A DNA stretch of 64,000 bases from an uncultured Sphingomonadaceae bacterium (lineage in GTDB: Bacteria; Pseudomonadota; Alphaproteobacteria; Sphingomonadales; Sphingomonadaceae): NCBI GenBank assembly GCA_947496865.1, contig CANMEE010000001.1, forward strand, positions 983,501 to 1,047,500. The letters are read 5' to 3'. The notes under the pieces are model-generated. The model did not search any database, was not told the origin of the DNA, and saw only the letters and a program-made list of their open reading frames with translations. Both the position numbers and the translations under genes were made by a program. Positions 7,530 through 16,041 of this stretch are shown one piece after another; the stretch's first letter is position 1; each line of letters begins with the position of its first letter.

Positions 7530-8965
7530 CAGACACGCACCCTGCGCGCTGCTAAGAACGTGGCGGCACCAGCAAGAACTAGCCATAGGATAAGCATTGC
7601 AAATGGAAAAGCAGCCCGGTTCATACGATCAGATGCGCTGTCGGGCACGAAGCGAAACTCGTCCAATACGCGCCATGCCGCTGAATTGACTCTTGTTCGG
7701 CGTTCCGCCTCCGGGTCGCTGCTGCGATTCATATCATCCGCATAGCTCAATTCATTGGCATGGACTTCATTGAGTGATTGGACAAAATCAAAACGAAGAG
7801 CTTCGCTCTCACGCAAAAAACGATGATGGGTGGCGAGATCAGTCCCGGCCAGGGAGCGCGACGCGGAGCCAACGGCAATAGCCGGAGAGGCCAAACCAAA
7901 TAGATTGAAAAGATGCGATTGGCTGGCCTCCTGCTCCATGCGATTTTCGGCATAGATGTTGAGCAAATCGGTCAATTCAGACTCTGAAAAAGATGCCACA
8001 ACCCCACGCCAGTTGATCGGTAAATCCTCAATCTTTTCCACGTCATATTGTTCCAGCACCTCCTTTTGCAATTGTTGAAAGGCCGGATCAGCCGCATTGT
8101 GGCCATCGCCCAGCTTGCGCTGCTCGGCGAGCATGACGAGATCGCTTTCGATTTTGCCTGGCGCATCAATGGCGGCACTGCTCGCGTTGATTGCAAGGCG
8201 CGGCACGATCAGCGCAGCGAAGAGCCATATGAAAATTAGCGCGCCGAGTGAAACGGCGCGTTGTTTCAAAATGATCGAAGCGGCCAGAACGATAGTGCCC
8301 CAGAGGCAAAGATAGACAAAATAGCTACCGACAAGTCCGGCAGCTGTGAGCGCATTTTCTCCTCGCAATACGGAGTGGATTGCAACGACGATCAGCGGCA
8401 ACATGAAAATCGCGATCACGGCGAGCAATGCTATTGCCTTCCCCGTTGCCAGCGACAGGCCCGACTGACCCTGGGCAAGCATCACCGCCAAAGTACCGCT
8501 TTCGCGTTCGCGCAGCAACAAAGCGTGACCCAACACAATGAGAAGCAAGGGCAAGAGCAATTGATACAGGCTTGCCGGCGTAAGGGATGCAAAACCGCCA
8601 AGATCGGCGGCCGCTTTGGTGTCCGCAAACATTGCTGTATTTTGCCTGTGTCCTTCGAGGAAAATTGATTGGCCGGTCACGGCATCAACACCGGGTTCGA
8701 ATGCCGCGAGCGGGGGTGGAGGGCGAAAAGCGTAATGGCCGTAGTGGACCATGCGGTGCGGATGGCGATCCGGCTGGGCAAAAAAGGTTTCTTCGGCCGC
8801 GACCTGCTGCGCCAGACGTTGTGACTGTTCGCTCGCAACTCGGTTGACGGTAAGGACACTCGTTGTCGTCAGCAGCACTGCGACAATCAGGGTCGCGAGC
8901 ACGATCACTTTTGAGCGCAGCCAAAGCCGCCATTCTTCTTTGGCAATTCTGAAAATCTTGTTCAT
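7529..8965 (-). CDS. ABC-2 type permease with large extracytoplasmic domain (DUF3526-like), subunit 1
   Basis: A 478-residue ABC-2 permease. The first helix is at about residues 19-40. The following extracytoplasmic part has a histidine-dense stretch, HPHRMVHYGHY (His 68, 70, 74, 77), which could bind metal. A helix cluster spans about residues 130-270 (YQLLLPLLLIVLGHALLL, AIALLAVIAIFMLPLIVV, FVYLCLWGTIVLAASIIL). A second soluble domain of about 170 residues is closed by a last helix near the C-terminus (FAMLILWLVLAGAATFLAA). The start codon overlaps the ATPase stop by ATGA. Homologous pairs of such permeases usually form a heterodimer with one ATPase. Export, mechanotransmission or import cannot be distinguished from sequence. 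Confidence 0.8.
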   Translation of the reverse strand: MNKIFRIAKEEWRLWLRSKVIVLATLIVAVLLTTTSVLTVNRVASEQSQRLAQQVAAEETFFAQPDRHPHRMVHYGHYAFRPPPPLAAFEPGVDAVTGQSIFLEGHRQNTAMFADTKAAADLGGFASLTPASLYQLLLPLLLIVLGHALLLRERESGTLAVMLAQGQSGLSLATGKAIALLAVIAIFMLPLIVVAIHSVLRGENALTAAGLVGSYFVYLCLWGTIVLAASIILKQRAVSLGALIFIWLFAALIVPRLAINASSAAIDAPGKIESDLVMLAEQRKLGDGHNAADPAFQQLQKEVLEQYDVEKIEDLPINWRGVVASFSESELTDLLNIYAENRMEQEASQSHLFNLFGLASPAIAVGSASRSLAGTDLATHHRFLRESEALRFDFVQSLNEVHANELSYADDMNRSSDPEAERRTRVNSAAWRVLDEFRFVPDSASDRMNRAAFPFAMLILWLVLAGAATFLAARRVRV

Positions 8966-9681
8966 ACGGCTTCTCGCTCTGCGAAGGCGGCATGCACGGT
9001 TTCCGTGTCAATCCGCTTTCCCTTTTCGGCGGCAAAGCTACCGACCAGCTGACCACGCCGAAGCAACCCAACCCGATCGGCAACTTGGCACGCACCGTAC
9101 ACGTCATGGGTGACCATCAGAATTGTCTGACCTGCGCCAGCAAGATCCTTCACCAGATCGTGGAATTCATCGATCGCTACCGGATCCAGGCCGGAAGTTG
9201 GCTCATCGAGCAGCAGGATCGGAGTTTCACGCAACAGCGCCAGCGCGATTGCCGTCTTTTGCCGCATGCCTTTTGAGAAAAATTGCAAGCGTCGCGATCG
9301 GGCTTCCCGAGGTAGCGCAACCCGATCCAGAGCCGTGTCATAATCCGCTTGGGTCGCCGATCTGCCAGCAAGGTTCAAAAAATAGTCGAGATTTTCATAG
9401 GCGTTCATATGACCGTAGAGCGATGTTGCCTCGGGCAGATAGGCGATCGCGGAACGGGCCGAAGCGACATCGCTGCCGACGGTTTTCCCATTGACCAGCA
9501 CCGCACCGCCCGATGGCTCCAGAAAGCCGAGAAAAGTCAGCAAGGTGCTCGACTTTCCGGCGCCGTTGCCGCCAAGCAGCGCGAAAATTTCTCCCTTGGC
9601 AACCGAGAAGGACACATTGTCGAGAACAGTATTCCCGTCGCGATCTAGCGAAAGGGAGCGGGCTTCAAGTGGTGAGGTCAT
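8962..9681 (-). CDS. ABC transporter ATP-binding protein
   Basis: A complete ABC ATPase of about 239 residues. Walker A is GGNGAGKSS, the Q-loop lies in LTFLGFLEPSGG, the signature is degenerate (LQFFSKGMRQKTAIA, where FSKGM replaces LSGGQ as in many ABC-2 exporters), Walker B is ILLLDEPTSGLDP and the H-loop is MVTHD. It energises the two permeases that follow, with which it shares a 4-bp ATGA overlap. Three in-frame ATGs (9696, 9690, 9681) are possible and none has a clear ribosome-binding site; 9681 (MTSPLEA) fits the family length best. Confidence 0.9.
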   Translation of the reverse strand: MTSPLEARSLSLDRDGNTVLDNVSFSVAKGEIFALLGGNGAGKSSTLLTFLGFLEPSGGAVLVNGKTVGSDVASARSAIAYLPEATSLYGHMNAYENLDYFLNLAGRSATQADYDTALDRVALPREARSRRLQFFSKGMRQKTAIALALLRETPILLLDEPTSGLDPVAIDEFHDLVKDLAGAGQTILMVTHDVYGACQVADRVGLLRRGQLVGSFAAEKGKRIDTETVHAAFAEREAV

Positions 9682-9781
9682 GATGCTCATTTCCATTGCT
9701 TAAAAACTGAAACTGGCCAAAATGCAGGCTGGCTGTAATAATGCCATTGGCGATCCCGCCTGATGGGTCGTAAGCGCGTCA

Positions 9782-10942
9782 TCAGAAATAGCTCAGCCAG
9801 GGCTTGTTGCGCTTTTCCCGATGTTTATACGCAGCGAAGGCCTTTGCGATGGGGTAGTGGACCGCTACCAGCGTGAACATGCCAACCCAGATCCACAAGA
9901 CGCTGTCCAGTCCATAGCGCGCGCCATGGGTTGCGCCGAATATGGCGTAGAGAATCCAATAGGCTGCCAGAAGAACATAAAGGTGCAGGACATAGATGAA
10001 CATTGGAATAGACCCGAATGTCTGCATCAGGTTCAGCGCCCAATTTTGCTTTTTAACCGTCTCCAGCCATGCCAACAGCAACAGACCTACGCCCAATGTC
10101 AGCAGCACATAGTCGAGCGATGGCGGGTATTTGGTGAAGTTGATAAATGACATCACCGTCTCAATCGCCGTGTCCTGCACTGCCCACGGGATCGTCTCAC
10201 CATAAATGTTAAACCCGCGCAGGACCAACAAGAGGGCAAGACATGATACACCAAGGCCGATGAGCCATTGCCACCGCGTGAGGGTTGTCGTTGACCGCGC
10301 GAAAAGAGGACCAGCGAAATAGCCGAGCAGAATGACGCCGAACCATGGCAAGCTGGGATAGGACAAGCTGACAGTCAACGGGCCGACCTTCCCCAGTTCA
10401 CCGCCATCGTGAAGGATGGCCCATGGGATATATCCCCACTCACCGGGTTCGAAGTTAAGCGGCACCAAGGCGTTGTGTCCCAAAACGATCAGAAAACCCA
10501 ACGCGCCGATGACCCAGTAATTGAGGCGGCAGGCGAGCGAGAGTGCAACCATGCAAAGCCCAATTGCCCAGAGCACTTGCAGAAAAAGATAGTTTGGAAA
10601 GCTGTCCGCCCAGACAAGATAATAAAGCACGATTTCGATCATGATGATGACCAGCCCGCGCGTGAACAGGAACTTAGAGGGTGAGCGATATTCCCCTTCC
10701 TTTTGATGGGCGTAAAGCCACGCCGACGTTCCAGCCAGAAAGATGAAAACGGGTGCGCACAAATGCGTCAGCATGCGCGTGAAGAACAGGTCTGGCTCAA
10801 TCGTATCCGCAATCGGGTCCCCCGTACGCACATGCATGTAAAACCGCTCGCGCACGTGATCGAGCATCATCAGGATGATGACGAGCCCCCGCATGATGTC
10901 GATCGAGGCGATGCGTGATGTTGGGGTTTGTTCTTGGGTCAT
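9782..10942 (-). CDS. DUF1624/YeiB-like polytopic membrane protein (HGSNAT-type acyltransferase family)
   Basis: A 386-residue inner-membrane protein with about ten membrane segments. The N-terminal signature SRIASIDIMRGLVIILMMLDHVRE is the hallmark of DUF1624 and of the heparan-alpha-glucosaminide N-acetyltransferase-like family (quoted motif: SIDIMRGLVIILMMLDHVRE), where the His in the LDH motif is the likely acyl-transfer residue. Such proteins acylate surface or periplasmic glycans or small molecules using cytoplasmic acyl-CoA; the acceptor here is unknown. It lies 44 bp after the TonB receptor and about 100 bp before the ATPase in the same orientation, so it is probably in the Zur-box operon. 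Confidence 0.8.
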   Translation of the reverse strand: MTQEQTPTSRIASIDIMRGLVIILMMLDHVRERFYMHVRTGDPIADTIEPDLFFTRMLTHLCAPVFIFLAGTSAWLYAHQKEGEYRSPSKFLFTRGLVIIMIEIVLYYLVWADSFPNYLFLQVLWAIGLCMVALSLACRLNYWVIGALGFLIVLGHNALVPLNFEPGEWGYIPWAILHDGGELGKVGPLTVSLSYPSLPWFGVILLGYFAGPLFARSTTTLTRWQWLIGLGVSCLALLLVLRGFNIYGETIPWAVQDTAIETVMSFINFTKYPPSLDYVLLTLGVGLLLLAWLETVKKQNWALNLMQTFGSIPMFIYVLHLYVLLAAYWILYAIFGATHGARYGLDSVLWIWVGMFTLVAVHYPIAKAFAAYKHREKRNKPWLSYF

Positions 10943-10986
10943 GGCTCTCTATGCTGATTGAAAAGACTGGGGTTTAACGCTCCCGA

Positions 10987-13179
10987 CTAAAAGGAATAGG
11001 ATGCGGTGAAGTGGAACTGGCGAGGGGCGCCCGGCTGAACCCACACATCTGCAAAGCTGTTGGTGTAAAATGTCTCGTTAAACAGATTGTCGACGTCCAA
11101 GCGAAGCGAGAGACCCTCAATAGGCTCTACTTCTCCGAACAGGCGTACCGTCGTATAGTCAGGCAGGAAGAAATCAAAGCCGGTCCAGCCAAGGCGTTCA
11201 CTGACATGGAGCACGCCCCCGCCCAATTGTGCTGGCACGTTACCTATCGCGAAGGACTGACTCATCAGGAGGCTCAGTTGATGCTCCGGTGAGTTGATCA
11301 GCTGGTCGCCATCTTCGATCAGTGCGCCAAAATCCGCATCGGGATTGCTATTGGTGAACTCTGCATCGGTATAAGCGTAGGAGAACCAGATGCTCAGACC
11401 GCTGTCAAACGCCACATTGGCATCCAGCTCAATGCCGCGGCTGCGCGCCTCTCCAGCCGGGATCGAAAAAAAGCCAGCCGCTACCGCTTCCGGTCGATCA
11501 TCATTCACAAGGATGTTGCTTTGATCGACCTGGAATGCGGTGAGCGAAACCGCGCCATTAACCCCGCTGAAATAGGCCGCCAGATCCGCCTTGATTCCGA
11601 TTTCAGCAGATTCGGTGATATTCGGATCGAACTGGTTGCCCTGAAAGTCGGAACCGGTCTGCTGGCGAAAGCCTTCGCCATAGGAGGCGTAGAGGCTGAT
11701 CCCATCATCGACACGGTACACGGCCCCGACTTGCGGCGAGAAACGCGTATCGGAGGTCGTGACAGTGGTCGCCGGCGTGGCGCGCAAATTGGTCAGATCC
11801 TGATTGAAATCATCAAATCGTCCGCCCAGCCGGATTTGCAGGCGATCGGTCAGGTCGATCTGGTCCTGAAAGTAGAAACCGAACCCTTCGAGCACCTCTT
11901 CGCGGTCCGTATTCGGCCCGGGCACGGGCTGCGGGAACTGACCGTAGACGGGGTCGAACACATCGAGGAATAGATATTCGGCGGGATCCAGCGTGCTGAT
12001 ATCCGTACCGGAGGGGAAAAAACCGGGGCGGAAGCGCTGGATGAACAGGCTGTTGTCGAAACGGTCATAATCTGCGCCGACCAATACCCGGTGGCGCAGG
12101 GAGCCTGTGTTAAATTCGCCCGCCAGTTCGGCGCGCAGCACGAGATACTCGGATTCAAAATCGCGGAAGCGGAAGAATCGCGAAAGTGTGCGGCCATCCT
12201 CGAACAGCGTCTGGCGCCCCTCGAAATTCGTTTCCGACGCATTGCCGACCAGCGAGGTTTCTCGGAAACCAATGCCCGTCAGCAGGCTCCAATTGTCCGA
12301 GAAGTCGTGCTGGAGTTCGAATTGATGGCCAAGCACTTCCGTCTCAATCGGGCCATCGCCCGGTTCGCCGACGAACGTCCGGCGGGGCGTGAAGCCAAAT
12401 TCTTCCGTAAAGGCAACGCCACGGTCAAACGGAATATCCTGCCTTGTATATTCCAGCTCATAGGTGGCGCTGGTATCTTCTCCAACTTTCCAGGTTATGG
12501 AGGGATAAAGGCCAAAGCGCTGAGTCTCTACTGTCTTGCGAAAACTTTCGGCGTCTTCGAAAAAGCCGACCAGACGGATGCCGAGTTCGTCATTCGAACC
12601 AACCACTGTTTGAACGTCGCCTTCGATGCGATATTGGTTCCAGCTTCCGATTGTTCCTCGAATGTAACCCTCAGTGTTAAATTCAGGTCGCTTGGTCACG
12701 AGATTGACCGTACCGCCGGGTTCGCCGCGTCCGAACAGGGCCGAGCGTGGTCCCTTCAGGACTTCGATGGACTCGATGCCGGCAATGTCACGCGGGCCGC
12801 CAAAGCCGCGACCGGCATTGAAACCGTTGACCAGAAACCCGCTGGGCAGATTAATATCGCCCGAAAAACCGCGAACCGAAAACGCGTCCCACAATCCACC
12901 AAAGTTATTTTGCCGCGCGACCGATGCAGACAGATCCAGCGCGTTAGCCAGATCTTGCGCACCAGAATTTACGAGCGTTTCATTGTCGATAATCTGATCG
13001 GTCTGCGGCGTTTCAAGCACATCGAAATTCCCGCGATATGCCTGCCGAAGTCCGGTCACGACAATCGGTGATCCACCCTCTGCGCTATTTTCATTATCGC
13101 TTTGAGCATAAGATGGCGTGGTCATAAGCAAGCTAACCGCCAAGGCTGAAGCTGATGCCGAAATTTTCAAAACCGTCAT
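10987..13179 (-). CDS. TonB-dependent receptor, siderophore-receptor type
   Basis: A 730-residue outer-membrane receptor. The signal peptide ends near TPSYAQSDN. The plug follows: GSPIVVTGLRQAYRGNFDVL (TonB-box-like start), DLANALDLSASVARQNNFGG, and IESIEVLKGPRSALFGRGEPGG with VNLVTKRP, which is the siderophore-receptor plug signature. The barrel ends ...FHFTASYSF with the expected terminal Phe. It imports a metal chelate or similar ligand with TonB energy. It starts 25 bp after the merC-like gene, behind the Zur-type operator, so zinc or a zincophore is the inferred substrate rather than iron. ATG 13179 has GGGGA upstream. Confidence 0.9.
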   Translation of the reverse strand: MTVLKISASASALAVSLLMTTPSYAQSDNENSAEGGSPIVVTGLRQAYRGNFDVLETPQTDQIIDNETLVNSGAQDLANALDLSASVARQNNFGGLWDAFSVRGFSGDINLPSGFLVNGFNAGRGFGGPRDIAGIESIEVLKGPRSALFGRGEPGGTVNLVTKRPEFNTEGYIRGTIGSWNQYRIEGDVQTVVGSNDELGIRLVGFFEDAESFRKTVETQRFGLYPSITWKVGEDTSATYELEYTRQDIPFDRGVAFTEEFGFTPRRTFVGEPGDGPIETEVLGHQFELQHDFSDNWSLLTGIGFRETSLVGNASETNFEGRQTLFEDGRTLSRFFRFRDFESEYLVLRAELAGEFNTGSLRHRVLVGADYDRFDNSLFIQRFRPGFFPSGTDISTLDPAEYLFLDVFDPVYGQFPQPVPGPNTDREEVLEGFGFYFQDQIDLTDRLQIRLGGRFDDFNQDLTNLRATPATTVTTSDTRFSPQVGAVYRVDDGISLYASYGEGFRQQTGSDFQGNQFDPNITESAEIGIKADLAAYFSGVNGAVSLTAFQVDQSNILVNDDRPEAVAAGFFSIPAGEARSRGIELDANVAFDSGLSIWFSYAYTDAEFTNSNPDADFGALIEDGDQLINSPEHQLSLLMSQSFAIGNVPAQLGGGVLHVSERLGWTGFDFFLPDYTTVRLFGEVEPIEGLSLRLDVDNLFNETFYTNSFADVWVQPGAPRQFHFTASYSF

Positions 13180-13204
13180 TAATATATCCCCATATGCATT
13201 TTCA

Positions 13205-13567
13205 TTATTTGTAGATTCGATAGATATGGGCAGAGGCCATCAGCCCGCCCCCGATGATGGTTGGTAGTGTCTCTACGAGACCAAAATGCTCTGCGAACAA
13301 TGCGCCGGTAATCAGTAAGCCGCCAAGACCAGCTGGAACCAGAAATACCGGAACGCGGGCCGATGGCGAAGAAATCACGACACTCATCGAGGTAAGAACA
13401 GCAAGCAAAGCCATCATCCAATGGAGCCACTCCGCCTGCGCAACGACGGCGAATATGGGCGATGATATCGCGATGACAGGCAAGGCAACACAATGTGCAA
13501 CGCAAGCGGCACTAAGCGCGATTGCCGCGCCATCTTTGTAGAAAGCAGACTGCATTGAAGAATCCAT
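13205..13567 (-). CDS. MerC-domain inner-membrane protein
   Basis: A 120-residue protein with four predicted membrane helices. The MerC-type metal motif is in the first helix: LSAACVAHCVALPVIAI, with Cys and His-Cys spaced as in the mercury transporter MerC. A C-terminal GGGLMASAHIYRIYK follows. MerC-domain proteins outside mer operons are often linked to metal homeostasis rather than mercury resistance, and no merR, merA or merP is seen here. The Zur-type palindrome ends five bases before its ATG, which leaves no room for a ribosome-binding site, so the transcript may be leaderless or nearly so. It is the first gene of the proposed six-gene operon. Confidence 0.85.
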   Translation of the reverse strand: MDSSMQSAFYKDGAAIALSAACVAHCVALPVIAISSPIFAVVAQAEWLHWMMALLAVLTSMSVVISSPSARVPVFLVPAGLGGLLITGALFAEHFGLVETLPTIIGGGLMASAHIYRIYK

Positions 13568-13571
13568 GTGA

Positions 13572-13586
13572 TGTTATACTATAACA
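13572..13586. promoter_or_regulatory. Zur-type operator TGTTATACTATAACA
   Basis: A perfect palindrome with 7-bp arms (TGTTATA and TATAACA) around one central C. It matches the core of the proteobacterial Zur box (ATGTTATAnTATAACAT), including the A before the left arm. It lies immediately upstream of the merC-like gene, overlapping the probable -10 element, so a bound zinc-loaded Zur would block transcription. Zur itself is not in this window. Confidence 0.8.
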
Positions 13587-13649
13587 ATATGAAGGCAGTC
13601 GGATCAAGTCAACCGGTTTTCAGTTCAATCTGAGCAGGAATTTTGGAAA

Positions 13650-13799
13650 GTGAAAACCAAATCGCAAATGTCCGTTTTCGGGATGATGCTGACCTTGATT
13701 TCGGGGCACTTATCCTTCGGCTATTCCTCTCCAATGCAGAGAAACAATTTGAATTGCGAACAATCTAAACCATGGAGCCAGCTATCCTTATTGTGGTGA
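13650..13799 (+). CDS. Possible small exported peptide (49 aa), doubtful
   Basis: A GTG-started frame of 49 codons reading away from the merC-like gene. It begins VKTKSQMSVFGMMLTLISGH, which resembles a signal peptide, and has CAGGAATTTTGGAAA just upstream. I do not recognise the product. It would share the Zur-type operator region if real. Length and lack of homology make this a weak call. Confidence 0.2.
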   Translation: MKTKSQMSVFGMMLTLISGHLSFGYSSPMQRNNLNCEQSKPWSQLSLLW

Positions 13800-13822
13800 T
13801 GATGGCCCAATAATGCGGTATT

Positions 13823-14497
13823 TTAGCCTGCGGGTACTTTCCCCCAAATGGCTTTCAAGCGATTGTCTCGACCACAACCACGACGGTAATAATTATAACG
13901 GATCGGGTTTTTCTTGTAATAGTCCTGATGATAATTTTCCGCCTCGTAAAAGGTGGGGCGCTTGATAATCATTGGTGCGAGATCGCGACCGAAGAACTTG
14001 GCCCATCGGTCCTTAGATTTATTGGCAGCTGTCATTTCCTTCTCGTCTTGTGGGAAAATAGCGGCACGGTAGCTGCTGCCTTTGTCACAAAATTGACCGT
14101 TGGCATCAAAGGGATCCACATTTTTCCAGAAAACGGACAATAGATCTGAATATGTCAGTTTCCTAGTGTCATAGGTTACCAATACCGCTTCATAATGGCC
14201 GGTTTTTTCGCGGCTAACCTGTTCATATGTAGGATTTTTGACGGTTCCACCGGTATAGCCGGAAACCACGGTGAGCACGCCGTCCAGTTTCTCGAAATCC
14301 GACTCCGCACACCAAAAGCAACCCATTGCAAAAACCGCTGTTGCTTGGTTCTTCTGTGCTTTTCCTGTTTTGGCCACGGCGACGCTAACAAGAGAGCCAT
14401 TGTCGGGCATTTGTTGTGATTGCGTATAGCCACTATACAGGAGCAGACCAGCTGCGGCGATAACAAGTAGCAGCGCGAATTTTGTAAAAATCTTCAT
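13823..14497 (-). CDS. msrA: Peptide-methionine (S)-S-oxide reductase MsrA, membrane-anchored
   Basis: A 224-residue MsrA that repairs methionine-S-sulfoxide in proteins using thioredoxin-type reductant. The catalytic GCFWC motif is in FAMGCFWCAESDFEKLDGV, followed by the conserved SGYTGG, YEQVS, GHYEAV and PTFYEAENYHQDYYKKNP. An N-terminal hydrophobic segment (residues 7-22, FALLLVIAAAGLLLYSGY) is an uncleaved anchor or signal peptide, so the enzyme probably works in the periplasm. A C-terminal Cys (YYRRGCGRD) can act as the resolving residue. ATG 14497 follows AAGGTCG. It stands alone, with no msrB in view. Confidence 0.93.
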   Translation of the reverse strand: MKIFTKFALLLVIAAAGLLLYSGYTQSQQMPDNGSLVSVAVAKTGKAQKNQATAVFAMGCFWCAESDFEKLDGVLTVVSGYTGGTVKNPTYEQVSREKTGHYEAVLVTYDTRKLTYSDLLSVFWKNVDPFDANGQFCDKGSSYRAAIFPQDEKEMTAANKSKDRWAKFFGRDLAPMIIKRPTFYEAENYHQDYYKKNPIRYNYYRRGCGRDNRLKAIWGKVPAG

Positions 14498-14720
14498 ATG
14501 TTTCGACCTTATGGATCTCGAGGCCTGTCAGCAATAGACTCTCTTCTATACTGGTTCGAACGATTGGTCGTTCTGGTTACGGCATGAATATTATTTTACG
14601 CCGAACGGTGAGCTAACCGCAACGATGCCGATATTGGGTTTGGAGACTGCAGCCTCCATGCTAGAAATGCCGAAACATGTTTCGATAAAAGTTCGGTAAA
14701 GTGGAGGCGACAACCAGAAA

Positions 14721-15833
14721 ATGAAGACGCTGATGAAAGTTTTGAAATGGGTCACGATCTTGTTTCTCGCCGTCGCCATCTTGGTTGGATTGCTGGCCTG
14801 GTATCTTCACACCGATATTTCCAAAGAACGCCAAAGCCAGATCCAAAATTCCGAACATTATGTCGATGGCGCATTTGTGAATGAAGAACGCCAGGCTGAA
14901 AACGACCTTGGCATGGAATATATGCAAGAACAGTTTTTCGGCGAGCAGCAACGAGAGCCTGAAACCTCTGTTCCCGTGGTTTCCATGGATGCTGCTGATT
15001 TGCAAAATAAACCCAGGCCCGGTCTTCGAACGATTTGGTTGGGGCATGCCAGCGTATTGGTAGAAATTGATGGTTTCCGTATTTTGACGGACCCGGTGCT
15101 CTCCCAAAGAGTATCGCCGTTTCAATTCATTGGTCCCAAACGCACGCATAAGGCCCCGCTTGCGCTAGAAGAATTGGCGGGTATCGATGCTGTTGTTATT
15201 TCCCACAATCATTACGATCATTTGGACGAGGCGACAGTTCGTCATTTAGCGGTGCAAGGAACAAAATTTTTTGTTCCACTCGGGGTAGGGCAATATTTTG
15301 AAGACTGGGATATTCCCACTTCCCAAGTTGTTGAAATGAATTGGTGGCAAAGCGAAAAAATAGGTGGTTTGACAATTGTTGCCACACCCAACAGACATTA
15401 TTCCAGTCGGGGGCTGTTAGATTATAAAGCCACGCACTGGAGCTCTTGGTCAATATCGGGAGCCACGCACAAGATTTTCTACAGTGGTGATTCTGGCTAT
15501 TCGAAGTTGTTCGGCCAGATAGGAGAACGGTTAGGACCGTTTGATCTGAATATAATAAAGGTTGGAGCCTATGGTCCCGGTCAAGCTTGGACTGACGTTC
15601 ACATGACGCCGGAAGAAGCCATTCAGGTGCATTTGGATATTGGTGGCAAACGAATGCTCCCTGTGCATTGGATGACGTTTAACCTCGGTCTCCATGATTG
15701 GGATGAGCCAATAAAACGTGCTCTGAAGGCAGCAAACACCAAAGAAGTGGAGATAGTAGCCCCGAGGATTGGCGAGATTGTGAACGCGGACCAGCCTTTC
15801 GTGAATGAGCATTGGTGGGATGACGTCAAATAA
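14721..15833 (+). CDS. MBL-fold hydrolase, NAPE-PLD/UlaG-like, membrane-anchored
   Basis: A 370-residue protein with an N-terminal membrane anchor (about residues 8-28, WVTILFLAVAILVGLLAWYL) and an MBL domain. Metal-binding pieces are IWLGHASVLVEIDG, ILTDPVLSQRVSPF, ISHNHYDHLD, YSGDSGYS, and MLPVHWMTFNLG. These match the N-acyl-phosphatidylethanolamine phospholipase D-like branch (COG2220), which in mammals cleaves N-acyl lipids; bacterial members are mostly uncharacterised. Periplasmic location is inferred from the anchor. GGAGG lies 12 bases before ATG 14721. It is divergent from msrA. Confidence 0.85.
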   Translation: MKTLMKVLKWVTILFLAVAILVGLLAWYLHTDISKERQSQIQNSEHYVDGAFVNEERQAENDLGMEYMQEQFFGEQQREPETSVPVVSMDAADLQNKPRPGLRTIWLGHASVLVEIDGFRILTDPVLSQRVSPFQFIGPKRTHKAPLALEELAGIDAVVISHNHYDHLDEATVRHLAVQGTKFFVPLGVGQYFEDWDIPTSQVVEMNWWQSEKIGGLTIVATPNRHYSSRGLLDYKATHWSSWSISGATHKIFYSGDSGYSKLFGQIGERLGPFDLNIIKVGAYGPGQAWTDVHMTPEEAIQVHLDIGGKRMLPVHWMTFNLGLHDWDEPIKRALKAANTKEVEIVAPRIGEIVNADQPFVNEHWWDDVK

Positions 15834-16041
15834 ACGCGAATCTGGCGGCATCTTTGATGTTCGCTTTCGGGCTGAACGGGTCAGAGTGCCGACTTCAGGC
15901 ATTCCATACTGCGATGTTAACGCGACGGAATTTAAGCATATTTTCCAGATGGCGGTCAGACGGAACAGTTGCTGACATTGTCAAATACTGCAATGGTTGG
16001 TTAAGTTTTGGTCATCGCCGGAAAGGCACTAGTCGAACGTT

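Noticed and set aside
8962..9696. Macrolide or haem exporter identity for the ABC module
   Set aside because: The permeases have large extracytoplasmic domains and no MacB or CcmB signatures, so a specific substrate name would not be supported.
12091..13071. 326-codon plus-strand frame opposite the TonB receptor
   Set aside because: Low-complexity antisense shadow of a well-supported receptor gene on the minus strand.
13205..13567. Mercury-resistance locus
   Set aside because: Only the MerC-domain gene is present; no merA, merR, merT or merP was seen, and the operator is of Zur type.
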